A DNA stretch of 64,000 bases from JAXHTY01 sp034189225 (GTDB lineage: Bacteria > Desulfobacterota > Desulfobacteria > Desulfobacterales > Desulfosudaceae), in NCBI GenBank assembly GCA_034189225.1, contig JAXHVL010000101.1:24750-88749 (forward strand), read 5' to 3'. Both the position numbers and the translations under genes were made by a program. Positions 29,497 to 37,631 of the stretch are shown here, in pieces. Numbering within the stretch: position 1 is the first letter of the stretch; the number at the start of each line of letters is the position of its first letter. A model generated the notes under the pieces. That model had not been told where the DNA came from and searched no databases. It worked only from the letters and a program-made list of their open reading frames with translations.

Positions 29497-30371
29497 AGCA
29501 TATCCGTATAAATCAGCAGCCAAAGCGTTGCCACCCACAACACCACGCACGCCTGAAGATAAACATCCGTCAGCAAGGACCTGACCGGCGCGCAATCCCG
29601 CCCCGACCGGAAAACGAGCCAGAGGTACCGCGCGATGCCCGGCACCACCCACAAGGCGGAAAGACACAGCATACCGGTGCCGTGCTCCTGGATCACCGGC
29701 GGCCAAAGCGTATATCCGATATACAACAGGCAGGAAAGAGCGGCCAGGAATTTGACCGCCCGGGAAAGAAACCGGCGGCTGTATTGGCGGCCCGGCCAGC
29801 CGCCCGTTTCATTCATGGCCACCAGATCACAACGGCGTTTGGCAAATGCAATAAACAGGGCCAGCAGGAGGGTCATGGCCGTGAGCCACCAGGAGACCCT
29901 GACCCCGATCAACACCGACCCGCTGAACACCCGGATGACAAATCCACCGGCCACGCTCAGTGCGTCTGCCAGAAAAACCTTCTGAAGCACCAGCGAATAG
30001 GCGGCATTCAAAACCACGTATCCGCACATAAGAAGAAAAAAATTCAGCTGCTGCCAGGGCGCAGCCAGCAGGCTGCTTAAAACGAGCAGCATCGCAAAAA
30101 ATGCCATTGCACCCCGCGGGCTCACCGCTCCGGCGGCCAAGGGGCGATGCCGCTTAACCGGATGAAGCCGGTCTTTGTCAACATCCACGATATCATTCAT
30201 CACATACACCGCGCTGCTGGCGAGACAAAAGGCTGCAAACCCCTGAGCAACCGCGGCCAGAAGCGGCAACACCATCAACTGGTGCGCAAAAAAAAGCGGC
30301 ACAAAAACAAACCCGTTTTTGATATAATGGTGTGGTCGTGCCAGCTTGATATATGCCGTCAGCAATGACAA
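29493..30371 (-). CDS. UbiA-family prenyltransferase, decaprenyl-phosphate phosphoribosyltransferase-like
   Basis: 292 residues, about nine membrane helices. Aspartate-rich motif NDIVDVDKDRLHPVKRHRPL (about 59-78), with the second Asp region DALSVAGGFVIR near 137-148. This version is the one seen in UbiA-type enzymes that put phosphoribose on polyprenyl phosphate (Rv3806c type) rather than in quinone enzymes. The start is TTG 30371 with GGGGG at about the right distance. Translation is coupled to the DprE1-like gene by a four-base overlap, which strongly supports the polyprenyl-ribose reading. Confidence 0.82.
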   Translation of the reverse strand: MSLLTAYIKLARPHHYIKNGFVFVPLFFAHQLMVLPLLAAVAQGFAAFCLASSAVYVMNDIVDVDKDRLHPVKRHRPLAAGAVSPRGAMAFFAMLLVLSSLLAAPWQQLNFFLLMCGYVVLNAAYSLVLQKVFLADALSVAGGFVIRVFSGSVLIGVRVSWWLTAMTLLLALFIAFAKRRCDLVAMNETGGWPGRQYSRRFLSRAVKFLAALSCLLYIGYTLWPPVIQEHGTGMLCLSALWVVPGIARYLWLVFRSGRDCAPVRSLLTDVYLQACVVLWVATLWLLIYTDML

Positions 30372-30450
30372 AGGGGGTGCACTCTCCCTGTCCGGCCGTT
30401 GCAGGTTACGGACAAATTGTTTAAAAGATGCCTGTTCCCGGTTGATTTAA

Positions 30451-30607
30451 GGGTTCGTCGCAAAATAAGTTGAGCAAATTTGGCGCCGGAATTTTTTCCG
30501 TCTTCGAGGCGCGAGGAGGGAGAATAGCAAGCTATTTGACCGACTAAGCAACAAAGAAGACGGGAAAAAGAACAAGCCAAATGGTCAAGTTATTTTGTGA
30601 CGAACCC
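30451..30607. mobile_element. E element, short inverted-repeat element
   Basis: About 157 bases bounded by GGGTTCGTCGCAAAATAA and the near-complement of it (TTATTTTGTGACGAACCC); TAA flanks both sides as a possible target duplication. The interior reads GGCGCCGG...AAGACGGG and has no coding capacity. A related copy enters at 63885 and runs off the window. The rest of the 30372-30850 gap holds a weak hairpin before radA and no gene. Confidence 0.72.
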
Positions 30608-30850
30608 TAACCATCATAGCAAATAACAGGGGCCAGCGCAAAAGCCGGTATGCAACAGAGGGGATCTGATTTGACGGGGAGGGGGTATATGATATACAAC
30701 ACAAACTTTAGAAACGGACTAAGTGATCCGGGGCATAAATTGGATGATGTTTTTTCTTTGTGTCCTTCATGCTCTTCGCGGCAAAACGCAACCGTCTGAA
30801 CCACGAAGACCATGACGCACCCAAAAGGGAAATGCAGGCTTTATTTATCA

Positions 30851-32227
30851 ATGAAAAATACCATGAAGACCCTGTTCTGCTGTCAAAACTGCGGACACCA
30901 GTCACCCAAGTGGATGGGCCGCTGCCCGGAATGTCAGGCGTGGGGCACCTTTGCCGAGGAAGCGACCGGCGCCGCAGCGCCAAAAAAGCAGGGCAGGCCC
31001 ATACCGAAAGGAGCGGCGCCCGTATCCCTGGATTCCGTATCCCTGGCCGAAGACGAACGATTGCGGACCACCATCCGCGAGTTTGACCGCGTCCTCGGCG
31101 GGGGAATCGTTCCCGGGTCCCTCGTGCTCGTTGGCGGAGATCCGGGCATCGGCAAGTCCACGCTGGTGTTGCAGGCTGCGCAGAAACTGTCGGCGGCCGG
31201 CCACAAGACCCTTTATATATCCGGCGAGGAATCCCTCAAGCAGATCAAGATGCGCAGCGAGCGCCTCTGCGATACGGTACCGGCGGACATGCTGGTGGCG
31301 GCGGAAACTAACATGGAAACCATTATTGCCGTCACCGAATCCACCCAGCCGCAGGTGCTGATCGTCGATTCCATCCAGACCATGGCAAGCAGCGAATTCA
31401 CCTCCGCTCCCGGTAGCGTGGGCCAGGTCCGGGAAGCCACCATGCGGCTCATGGCCCTTGCCAAACAAACCGGCGTACCCGTATTTCTCATCGGCCACGT
31501 CACCAAGGACGGCTCCATTGCCGGCCCCAAGATCATGGAACACATGGTGGACACGGTTCTGTATTTCGAAGGCGACAAGAACCAGGTATTCCGCATTCTG
31601 CGGGCGGTGAAGAACCGGTTCGGTTCCACCAATGAGATCGGGGTATTTGAAATGACCCAGACCGGCCTGGCGGAAGTGGACAACCCCTCGTCGGTCTTTC
31701 TCTCTGAAATGCCGGAAAACACCCCCGGCTCCATTGTCACGGCCAGCATGGAGGGCACCCGGCCGATTCTAGTTGAGTTACAGGCCCTTACCAGCCGGAC
31801 CAGTCTGGGCATGCCCCGCCGGACCATCCTCGGCCTGGATTCCAACCGCGTGGCCCTGCTGGTGGCGGTAATGGAAAAAAAGCTGGGCATGGAGCTGATG
31901 GGATACGATATCTTCATGAATGTGGCCGGTGGGGTAAAAGTCACCGAACCGGCCGTGGACCTGGGAATTATCGCGGCGGTTGCATCAAGCTTCCTGGACC
32001 GGCCACTGCCCGCCGGTTGGGTGGTTCTTGGCGAGGCAGGTCTCACCGGCGAAGTGCGGGCCATCAGCCATATTGAAACGCGGGTTGCAGAAGCCAAGAA
32101 GATGGGGTTCACCGGCTGCCTGGTGCCCCATGGCAACCTGAAACGAATCAGAGATGAGACGGCATTGACCATCACCGGCATCAAGACCGTGGCCGATGCC
32201 GTGGATGTCCTTTTCGGAACCGCTTGA
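30851..32227 (+). CDS. radA: DNA repair protein RadA
   Basis: 458 residues from ATG 30851; ATG 30812 and 30863 are alternatives and none has a strong ribosome site. The N-terminal zinc finger is CCQNCGHQSPKWMGRCPECQ (about 7-26), the RecA-like ATPase has Walker A GGDPGIGKST (about 94-103) and the RadA-specific KNRFG (about 252-256), and the Lon-like C-terminal domain begins near 290. RadA promotes branch migration in recombination. A degenerate tandem-unit hairpin lies just upstream (about 30756-30832). Confidence 0.95.
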   Translation: MKNTMKTLFCCQNCGHQSPKWMGRCPECQAWGTFAEEATGAAAPKKQGRPIPKGAAPVSLDSVSLAEDERLRTTIREFDRVLGGGIVPGSLVLVGGDPGIGKSTLVLQAAQKLSAAGHKTLYISGEESLKQIKMRSERLCDTVPADMLVAAETNMETIIAVTESTQPQVLIVDSIQTMASSEFTSAPGSVGQVREATMRLMALAKQTGVPVFLIGHVTKDGSIAGPKIMEHMVDTVLYFEGDKNQVFRILRAVKNRFGSTNEIGVFEMTQTGLAEVDNPSSVFLSEMPENTPGSIVTASMEGTRPILVELQALTSRTSLGMPRRTILGLDSNRVALLVAVMEKKLGMELMGYDIFMNVAGGVKVTEPAVDLGIIAAVASSFLDRPLPAGWVVLGEAGLTGEVRAISHIETRVAEAKKMGFTGCLVPHGNLKRIRDETALTITGIKTVADAVDVLFGTA

Positions 32228-32309
32228 TTCATCGCTTACCTGCGCAGAGGACGCAGCGCATTAACGCTCAGCGTGCACACAAGACCTTGGAGACAAAAAA
32301 TCAAATAGT

Positions 32310-32909
32310 ATGGCGCGAAAAAAATACACAAAACGAAGCCGGCCGGATCATTACTCGCAAAAGGCCAAAGCAGAGCGGTTCCCTGCCCGGTCGGTGTATA
32401 AGCTTGAAGAAATCCAGAAAAAATTCAATATTATCAAAAAAGGCGACACCATCATCGACCTGGGATGCGCCCCGGGCTCCTGGCTGCTTTTCGCCGTCCG
32501 GCTGGCGGGCCCCGCAGGCCATGTGACCGGAATAGATATCAAACCGGTTTCCGAGCAAATCCCGGCCAATGCCACTGTTCTCACGGCCGATATTTTTGGA
32601 ATGGATGCCGGAGAACTACCGGAAAACGTAAATGTAATTATCAGCGATATGGCACCGGACACCACAGGCAACAAGTTTACGGATGCGGCACGCTCCTTTA
32701 ATCTTGCTGTACAGGCCCTTGAAATCTGCCATAAACGCCTAAAACCGGGCGGGCATTTCGTCTGTAAAGTATTTCAGGGAGAAGATTTTAAAAATTTTAC
32801 AGATATGGTAAAAGAGAGCTTTGCGCAATGTAAGATATTTAAACCGGAAACCTGCCGTAAAGACAGCAGGGAAACCTATGTTATCGGACTATCAAAAAAG
32901 GAGACATAA
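32310..32909 (+). CDS. rlmE: 23S rRNA 2'-O-methyltransferase RlmE (FtsJ)
   Basis: 199 residues. Basic N-terminus with RSVYKLEEIQKKFNIIKKG, then the SAM site IIDLGCAPGSWLLFAV (about 48-63), DIFGMDAGELP and the catalytic-strand SDMAPDTTGNKFTDAARS (about 114-131). The lysine of the K-D-K-E set lies in GGHFVCKVFQGEDF. It methylates U2552 of 23S rRNA. It is followed after two bases by yebC. Confidence 0.94.
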   Translation: MARKKYTKRSRPDHYSQKAKAERFPARSVYKLEEIQKKFNIIKKGDTIIDLGCAPGSWLLFAVRLAGPAGHVTGIDIKPVSEQIPANATVLTADIFGMDAGELPENVNVIISDMAPDTTGNKFTDAARSFNLAVQALEICHKRLKPGGHFVCKVFQGEDFKNFTDMVKESFAQCKIFKPETCRKDSRETYVIGLSKKET

Positions 32910-32911
32910 CG

Positions 32912-33649
32912 ATGGCAGGGCACAATAAATGGTCATCCATCAAACATAAAAAAAAGGCGGTGGACGCCAAGCGGGGTAAGGTATTCACCAAGCTGATAAA
33001 GGAAATCACCGTTGCGGCCCGGATGGGCGGCGGCGATGCAGACGCCAACCCTCGGCTGAGAGCTGCCATTCAGGCAGCCAAAGATGAAAACATGCCCAAG
33101 GACAACATTGAGCGGGCCGTTAAAAAAGGCACCGGCGAGCTGGAAGGGGTCAACTACGAAGAGATCGTCTATGAGGGATATGGACCGGGCGGCGCGGCTG
33201 TTATGGTGGAGTCGCTGACAGACAACAAAAACCGGACCGTAGGCGATGTGCGCCATATCTTTGCCAAGCACAACGGCAACCTAGGGGAAAACGGATGCGT
33301 GGCCTGGATGTTTGACAAAAAAGGCTACATAGAAGTTGAGAAATCAGCAGCAGACGAGGATGCTCTCATGGAAACCGCCATCGACGAAGGTGCAGAGGAT
33401 GTGCGGGAAGGGGACAACAGCTTTGAAGTGATCACCGCGGTGGATGACTTTGAAACCGTCCGCCAGGCATTGACCGACGCCGGCATTGACTTCGCATTCG
33501 CCGAGATCACCATGCTGCCGCAGACCACAACCGACCTGGATGACAAGGCCTCGGAACAGATGTTCAAGCTGCTGGATGCCCTGGACGACTGCGATGATGT
33601 GCAGAAGGTCTACACCAACGCCAACCTGTCGGATAATGTCATGGAATAG
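32912..33649 (+). CDS. yebC: YebC/PmpR-family protein
   Basis: 245 residues, the normal length, with the standard start GHNKWSSIKHKKKAVDAKRGKVFTKL split over positions 3-28 and the signature YEGYGPGGAAVMVE. Known in bacteria as a DNA-binding regulator and, for some members, a translation factor easing polyproline stalling. It overlaps the convergent SGNH gene by 11 bases at the 3' end. Confidence 0.95.
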   Translation: MAGHNKWSSIKHKKKAVDAKRGKVFTKLIKEITVAARMGGGDADANPRLRAAIQAAKDENMPKDNIERAVKKGTGELEGVNYEEIVYEGYGPGGAAVMVESLTDNKNRTVGDVRHIFAKHNGNLGENGCVAWMFDKKGYIEVEKSAADEDALMETAIDEGAEDVREGDNSFEVITAVDDFETVRQALTDAGIDFAFAEITMLPQTTTDLDDKASEQMFKLLDALDDCDDVQKVYTNANLSDNVME

Positions 33650-34280
33650 CCCCATACTTTCCCAGCATCTGATAAACAGTTCCGGCAAGTTCCCGATATC
33701 CCGCTGCATTGAGATGAATTGGATCCGACTTCATGCTGCGGTCCCGCTCCAGGTCCCCCAGGGTGTCCATGTCGATGGGAACCTTGTGCCGCCTGGCCAC
33801 CTGTTCATAAAAATCCGGGGGCGACCCGAAAATACTGAGTTTGGGAACGGCCACCAGCACCACGTCGATGTTCCGGTTCAGGACCATTCGTACCATGGCA
33901 TCCAGGTTGGCCCCGGCGTCGGCCATGGATTGTTTCTGAAGAATATCGTTACCGCCGTGACAGATAATCACCAGATCCGGCCGATATCGATCCATCACTC
34001 CCGGCAGCCGGTCCAGGCCTTCGGCTGTCACCTCCCCGGGAACCCCGGCATTGATCACCTTCATCCCCGTCATTCCGGCCAATACCGCCGGGTAGCTGTT
34101 TTCAGGGGAAACGCCCGTACCCCGGGTCAGGCTGTCGCCAAACGCCACGATCACGCCGTCTTCCGGCAGAGTGGATAATTCGGGACCGCCGCAGGCGGCG
34201 ATAAAAAGCCAGAGAAACGGCACAACCAGCATTAATAACCAGCGGATTTGCACGTCCATCAATTTCACTGACAGTTTCAT
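33639..34280 (-). CDS. SGNH/GDSL-family esterase, lipoprotein
   Basis: 213 residues. A membrane-crossing start ends in a lipobox-like LFIAAC (about 25-30), so it is probably anchored as a lipoprotein. The SGNH blocks are complete: FGDSLTRG (about 47-54, nucleophile Ser), the Gly in NAGVPGE, HGGND (about 110-114) and DPIHLNAAGY (about 188-197) with the catalytic Asp and His. It resembles TesA/arylesterase proteins. It hydrolyses an ester in the periplasm; the substrate is unknown. Confidence 0.88.
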   Translation of the reverse strand: MKLSVKLMDVQIRWLLMLVVPFLWLFIAACGGPELSTLPEDGVIVAFGDSLTRGTGVSPENSYPAVLAGMTGMKVINAGVPGEVTAEGLDRLPGVMDRYRPDLVIICHGGNDILQKQSMADAGANLDAMVRMVLNRNIDVVLVAVPKLSIFGSPPDFYEQVARRHKVPIDMDTLGDLERDRSMKSDPIHLNAAGYRELAGTVYQMLGKYGAIP

Positions 34281-34475
34281 TAAACGCCTTTTTTTAAATC
34301 TGAATGATCAAATTTTCAAAACAACTGATTGCGAGGGGGCTTGTTTTGACGGCTTCATAAAAAGCTTCCAACCCCGCCGCGGTGGTATTTTTGCAGAAAG
34401 TAACTTGTTATGGTGTGATCGAAAGATTGCTTTGCCACTTCTACCTTTTCGTGATTGTAATCCACTGCTGTTTGA

Positions 34476-34558
34476 TTAACCACGGAATACACGGAAAGGG
34501 CACGGAAAAGGGTGCAAAATGGTTCCTTCCGTGTTTTCTCCGTGTATTCCGTGGTTAA
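34476..34558. repeat. Tandem-unit hairpin (CCACGGAATACACGG type)
   Basis: The left arm starts TTAACCACGGAATACACGG and the right arm mirrors it, ending CCGTGGTTAA. Each arm is made of short direct units built on CACGGAA. The inverted partner is at 55333-55416. Confidence 0.7.
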
Positions 34559-34634
34559 AAAAGATGCTTTGGTTTTTAAATGAATTACCACGTTAAGTTC
34601 CTTGGAAGTACCATAAAGAGATAGTTTTATTTCA

Positions 34635-34713
34635 ACCATGAAGAACATGAAGAGCATGAAGTTGAAATTATTGTTATTTTTTATTTCTTCATGATCTTCA
34701 TGCGCTTCATGGT
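34635..34713. repeat. Tandem-unit hairpin (CATGAAGA type)
   Basis: The left arm is ACCATGAAG plus AACATGAAG plus AGCATGAAG units; the right arm has CTTCATGATCTTCATG and CTTCATGGT. It has the same design as the hairpins at 34476 and 37438 but a different unit. Confidence 0.65.
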
Positions 34714-34894
34714 CAAAAAATCAGACTTTTTACGAGTGCATCTGTTTTGATCATTGGAAAATTGGATATTCGGGTTTGTTTCGAATTTCTAATTTCGTGT
34801 TTTGCGCCTTATCGGCATAGCCTTTTATCGTTAACCTGACCCCAAGGAGCAGGTTTTATAGACTGAATAAACCGGTCTTCACCATCGCCGATCA

Positions 34895-35791
34895 CTACGC
34901 CAGTGCCAGCATCCGCTCCACTGCCTGCAGGGCCCCCTCCCGGACCGCCTGCGTCACCCTTACTTCCGGCTGCATGGTTTCAAGGCAGGCCGCCACATCC
35001 TTGGGCGATATGATTTTCATGTCCGGGCAGATCATCTCAGGGGAGACGGGGTGGAAGGTCTTGTCCGGGCAGGCTTTTTTCAGCGCATGCAGAATGCCGT
35101 TTTCCGTGGCAATCAGAAAAGAGCGATGATCAGAGGTTTTTGCATACCGAAGCATCCCCGAGGTGCTCAGTACCTCATCGGCCAAGGCCACCACCTCGGG
35201 CCGGCACTCCGGATGGATCAGCAGTACCGCATCCGGGTCCATGGCTTTTGCCTCTTTGACCTCCTGACGCCCAAGCGCGTTATGAAACGGACAGTATCCG
35301 TCCCAGAAATGGATGGTTTTGTCCGTGAACCCGGCCGCGTATGCCGCCAAGTTCCGGTCCGGCGCCAGCAGCATCTCATCGGCCTCGATACTGTTCACCA
35401 CTTTCACCACATTGGCCGAGGTGCAGCAGATCGTGGACATGGCCTTGACCGCGGCCGGGGAATTCACGTAGGTTACCACCGGCATCTGGCCAAGCCGATC
35501 CAGTTCAGCCGTGAGCATTTCCGGGGTAATCATGTCAGCCATAGCGCACCCCGCATCGGACCGGGGCAGCAGGACGGTTTTGTCCGGGCAGACGATGGAT
35601 GCCGTCTCGGCCATGAAGTGCACACCGCAGAACACAATCACATCCGCGTCGGTGCGGGATGCTTTGAGGGAAAGTTCCAGGGAGTCCCCGCAGAAATCGG
35701 CAAGGTCCTGAATTTCCGGTGGTTGATAATTATGGGCCAGAATGATAGCATTCCGGTCTTGCTGCAATCGTCGTATGGTGGTGTCAATCAT
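34895..35791 (-). CDS. nadA: Quinolinate synthase NadA
   Basis: 298 residues. NadA condenses iminoaspartate with dihydroxyacetone phosphate to quinolinate for NAD synthesis, using a [4Fe-4S] cluster. Visible parts are LAHNYQPPEIQDLADFCGDS (about 19-38), VFCGVHFMAETA (first cluster Cys near 76), GQMPVVTYVNS, CCTSANVVKVV (second Cys region, about 162-163) and a third conserved Cys region near 248 (CPDKTFHPVSPEMICPDMK). The protein is the short type found in anaerobes. No nadB or nadC is adjacent. Confidence 0.94.
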   Translation of the reverse strand: MIDTTIRRLQQDRNAIILAHNYQPPEIQDLADFCGDSLELSLKASRTDADVIVFCGVHFMAETASIVCPDKTVLLPRSDAGCAMADMITPEMLTAELDRLGQMPVVTYVNSPAAVKAMSTICCTSANVVKVVNSIEADEMLLAPDRNLAAYAAGFTDKTIHFWDGYCPFHNALGRQEVKEAKAMDPDAVLLIHPECRPEVVALADEVLSTSGMLRYAKTSDHRSFLIATENGILHALKKACPDKTFHPVSPEMICPDMKIISPKDVAACLETMQPEVRVTQAVREGALQAVERMLALA

Positions 35792-35844
35792 TGTCCTGCC
35801 TCGGTCCTGTCTTGAAATCCATATAATATTAAGCCGGTGGGGTA

Positions 35845-36510
35845 TTATTGAGATAGTGGATCCATGGCGATGATATCCGCATCAATGGGAATATCAAATT
35901 CAAACTTCGCGGCCGCAATATCGGCATTAAACTTTATGTTCTCAAATGTAAATCGGGTCACCTCACCGAACGCCGTCTCTGTTTCAAGTTCTTCAATGAT
36001 ATAGGTTTTCCGGGAAACAAACAGATACGCCACCGCTAACTGCTGCACCTTTTCTTTGGGCTCCAGCCGCAGCACATAATACCCTTCTTTTTTCCGCGAA
36101 TCGGCTGTTTCGATAATAAAATTTTTTTGTAGAGAAAAAATATCCGCCATAAAGCTGGCGCTGTTTCCCTTTCCCATCAGGGCTTCCGCCTTTCCCACGA
36201 TCACCTGATTCTCCTCGGGTTTATAAATCCACAGCGAATCGCCGTCCGATATCAGCAATTGGGGATAGGGGCTTTTATATTCCCACCGGACCTTGTCCGG
36301 TCGTTTGAACATCACCTTCCCATGGGCGGTATCCTCGATATCCATTTCGGCAAACACGGATATCTGTTTGAAGTCCGCGGACAGGCTTTCGCAGTCATAA
36401 CGTTCCTCGACCTTTTCCATGACGGCTTCCGCCGTTTCCGACGCACCGGCATGCCAGGCCATTGCCAAAACCATGAAAAACCCGATCAGGAATACGTATC
36501 TCAACCTCAT
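35845..36510 (-). CDS. lolA: LolA-like outer-membrane lipoprotein carrier protein
   Basis: 221 residues with an N-terminal signal peptide (hydrophobic about 5-22, AGASE cleavage region). LolA fold signs: LSADFKQISVFAEMDIEDTAHGKVMFKRPDKVRWEY split over about 43-78, and SDGDSLWIYKPEENQV near 88-103. LolA ferries lipoproteins across the periplasm. A small frame overlaps its ATG by four bases upstream. Confidence 0.87.
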   Translation of the reverse strand: MRLRYVFLIGFFMVLAMAWHAGASETAEAVMEKVEERYDCESLSADFKQISVFAEMDIEDTAHGKVMFKRPDKVRWEYKSPYPQLLISDGDSLWIYKPEENQVIVGKAEALMGKGNSASFMADIFSLQKNFIIETADSRKKEGYYVLRLEPKEKVQQLAVAYLFVSRKTYIIEELETETAFGEVTRFTFENIKFNADIAAAKFEFDIPIDADIIAMDPLSQ

Positions 36511-36692
36511 GAATACTCCTTCCGAATATTATCCCGCCCCCCGGGCCGGACAAACAATTTAGGCCGCTTACCACTCAGGAAACAGTGAATCAACCATACA
36601 CCAACGGCCACGCCTGAAACAATAATTATTTTCCCGCTATTGCCTGGCAGGACAACTATCCTGCCGGAAAGGACCTTTGGTTCCTGTTCCAA
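36507..36692 (-). CDS. Small possible membrane protein upstream of lolA
   Basis: 61 residues with one likely membrane helix (IIIVSGVAVGVWLIHCFL, about 22-39) and a basic C-terminus. Its TGA overlaps the lolA ATG (ATGA), which suggests coupling, but the lolA ribosome site alone (AAGGAG) could explain this. No family is recognised, and it may be chance. Confidence 0.35.
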   Translation of the reverse strand: MEQEPKVLSGRIVVLPGNSGKIIIVSGVAVGVWLIHCFLSGKRPKLFVRPGGRDNIRKEYS

Positions 36693-36791
36693 GCGACAGC
36701 CCTTGCATCAGACCATCGATACAATAACTTTTACTATGAATTTCAAATTGTTAATTTTACACTCACGGCCAATGCCCATGGCGCAATTTTT

Positions 36792-37175
36792 GATGCACGC
36801 TTAAAAAGTCGGATTTGGGACGGCAAAGTAAAAAGTTCAAGATGCGGCGTGTCTATCTTACTCTCGAGGAATGGAGCGTACTTGGCGCTACGTGACATGA
36901 TAGAGATGCATCGTTTTGCTGCTATTGGACTTCCAAGGAACTTAATCTGCCAATTTGAGAAAAAGTTGCCTCTCGCAAAGACGCCAAGATCGCAGAGAAT
37001 GAAAAGAATATTCTTGGCGATCTTGGCGGCCTGGCGAGCGGATAACTAATATAAAGTGCGGATATTCAACCAATAATCAAGAAGCAATGACGGCAAAAAA
37101 TGATGCCGCCGGCCCGAAGTTCCTTTCTGCATTCATACCGCCGCAGCGGGGTTGGAAGCTTTTTACGAAGCCGTC
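36792..37175 (-). mobile_element. Composite repeat: B element with an A element inserted (cargo type 4)
   Basis: The B right end is GATGCACGCTTAAAAAGTC (from 36792). The B body runs to CTATTGGAC, then A from about 36929 (CTTCCAAGGAACTTAA) to 37159 (GTTGGAAGC), then the remaining B end TTTTTACGAAGCCGTC (37160-37175). This copy best shows A sitting inside B, because B sequence is present on both sides. The cargo includes a hairpin of GCCAAGATCGC units (36972-37038). Confidence 0.78.
36972..37038. repeat. Tandem-unit hairpin (GCCAAGATCGC type)
   Basis: The arms CTCGCAAAGACGCCAAGATC and TTGGCGATCTTGGCGGCCTG... mirror each other over the AT-rich centre. It is part of the A-element cargo at 36929-37159. 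Confidence 0.6.
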
Positions 37176-37204
37176 AAACATTGACGCCTGTCATGGAGAA
37201 AGAG

Positions 37205-37516
37205 ATGAATGCGGCCCTATCCCCGGAAGAATTAACCCAGCCGGCGGAACAACTCAAGACCAAAAGCTATAAGGTTCGATTGCTTGACAGCATGGACGGC
37301 AAACTGGTTGTGGAATCACAGAAATCGGTTTTTTTCATTGGGGAAAAACGGCATTCGGGAAGATATCCGAATACCAAATTTTCTAATGACCAAAACAGAT
37401 ACCGGAGTGTTCCGGGGCATCAATGCGATGCATTTATCTTCGTGACCTTCGTGAGGTTCGTGGTAATCAACTCCAGACAATTGAACCACGAAGTTCACGA
37501 AGGACACGAAGGGTGA
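37205..37516 (+). CDS. Small hypothetical ORF, possibly truncated by a hairpin repeat
   Basis: 103 codons from ATG 37205, with GGAG six bases upstream. The first 60 residues (NAALSPEELTQPAEQL, KVRLLDSMDGKLVVESQKSV) look like genuine protein. The last 40 run through the hairpin at 37438-37512 (NHEVHEGHEG is its translation), so the original C-terminus may have been replaced. No family is recognised. Confidence 0.35.
   Translation: MNAALSPEELTQPAEQLKTKSYKVRLLDSMDGKLVVESQKSVFFIGEKRHSGRYPNTKFSNDQNRYRSVPGHQCDAFIFVTFVRFVVINSRQLNHEVHEGHEG
37438..37512. repeat. Tandem-unit hairpin (CACGAAGG type)
   Basis: The left arm is CTTCGTGACCTTCGTGAGG (from 37438). The right arm is ACCACGAAGTTCACGAAGG (from 37485) and continues to 37511. 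Each arm has three units of about nine bases. Confidence 0.7.
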
Positions 37517-37522
37517 GTTCAG

Positions 37523-37583
37523 ACTATAAACAATCCCCTTATAGGGGTAACCAAAGCCGGCCCCTCTGGGGTCTGATGTTTAC
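37523..37583. repeat. Repeat D, copy 1: two small hairpins downstream of a minus-strand gene
   Basis: Contains AATCCCCTTATAGGGG and AAAGCCGGCCCCTCTGGGG. A near-identical block is at 61485-61546. Both lie just past the 3' end of a minus-strand gene (stops at 37632 and 61561), so a terminator role on that strand is likely. Confidence 0.6.
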
Positions 37584-37631
37584 TTAAATTTGTTCTGACA
37601 GAGGCCTCTCGCACGGCGTCAGCGGCTTCTT

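Larger units (their letters stand above)
34348..34742 (+). mobile_element. Composite repeat: B ends enclosing a 245-bp A element (cargo type 2)
   Basis: Left B end GACGGCTTCATAAAAA (34348-34363), A element 34364-34608, and right B end GACTTTTTACGAGTGCATC (34724-34742). The A cargo carries a hairpin built from CCACGGAATACACGG units (34476-34558). A second hairpin of CATGAAGA units (34635-34713) lies between A and the right B end. The 245-bp A part has an inverted near-identical partner of the same length at 55281-55525. The 34281-34894 gap holds nothing else recognisable. Confidence 0.75.

Noticed and set aside
34476..34558. Short direct repeats as a CRISPR array
   Set aside because: Units are 8-15 bases, lie in inverted arms, and have no spacers of constant length; no cas genes nearby.
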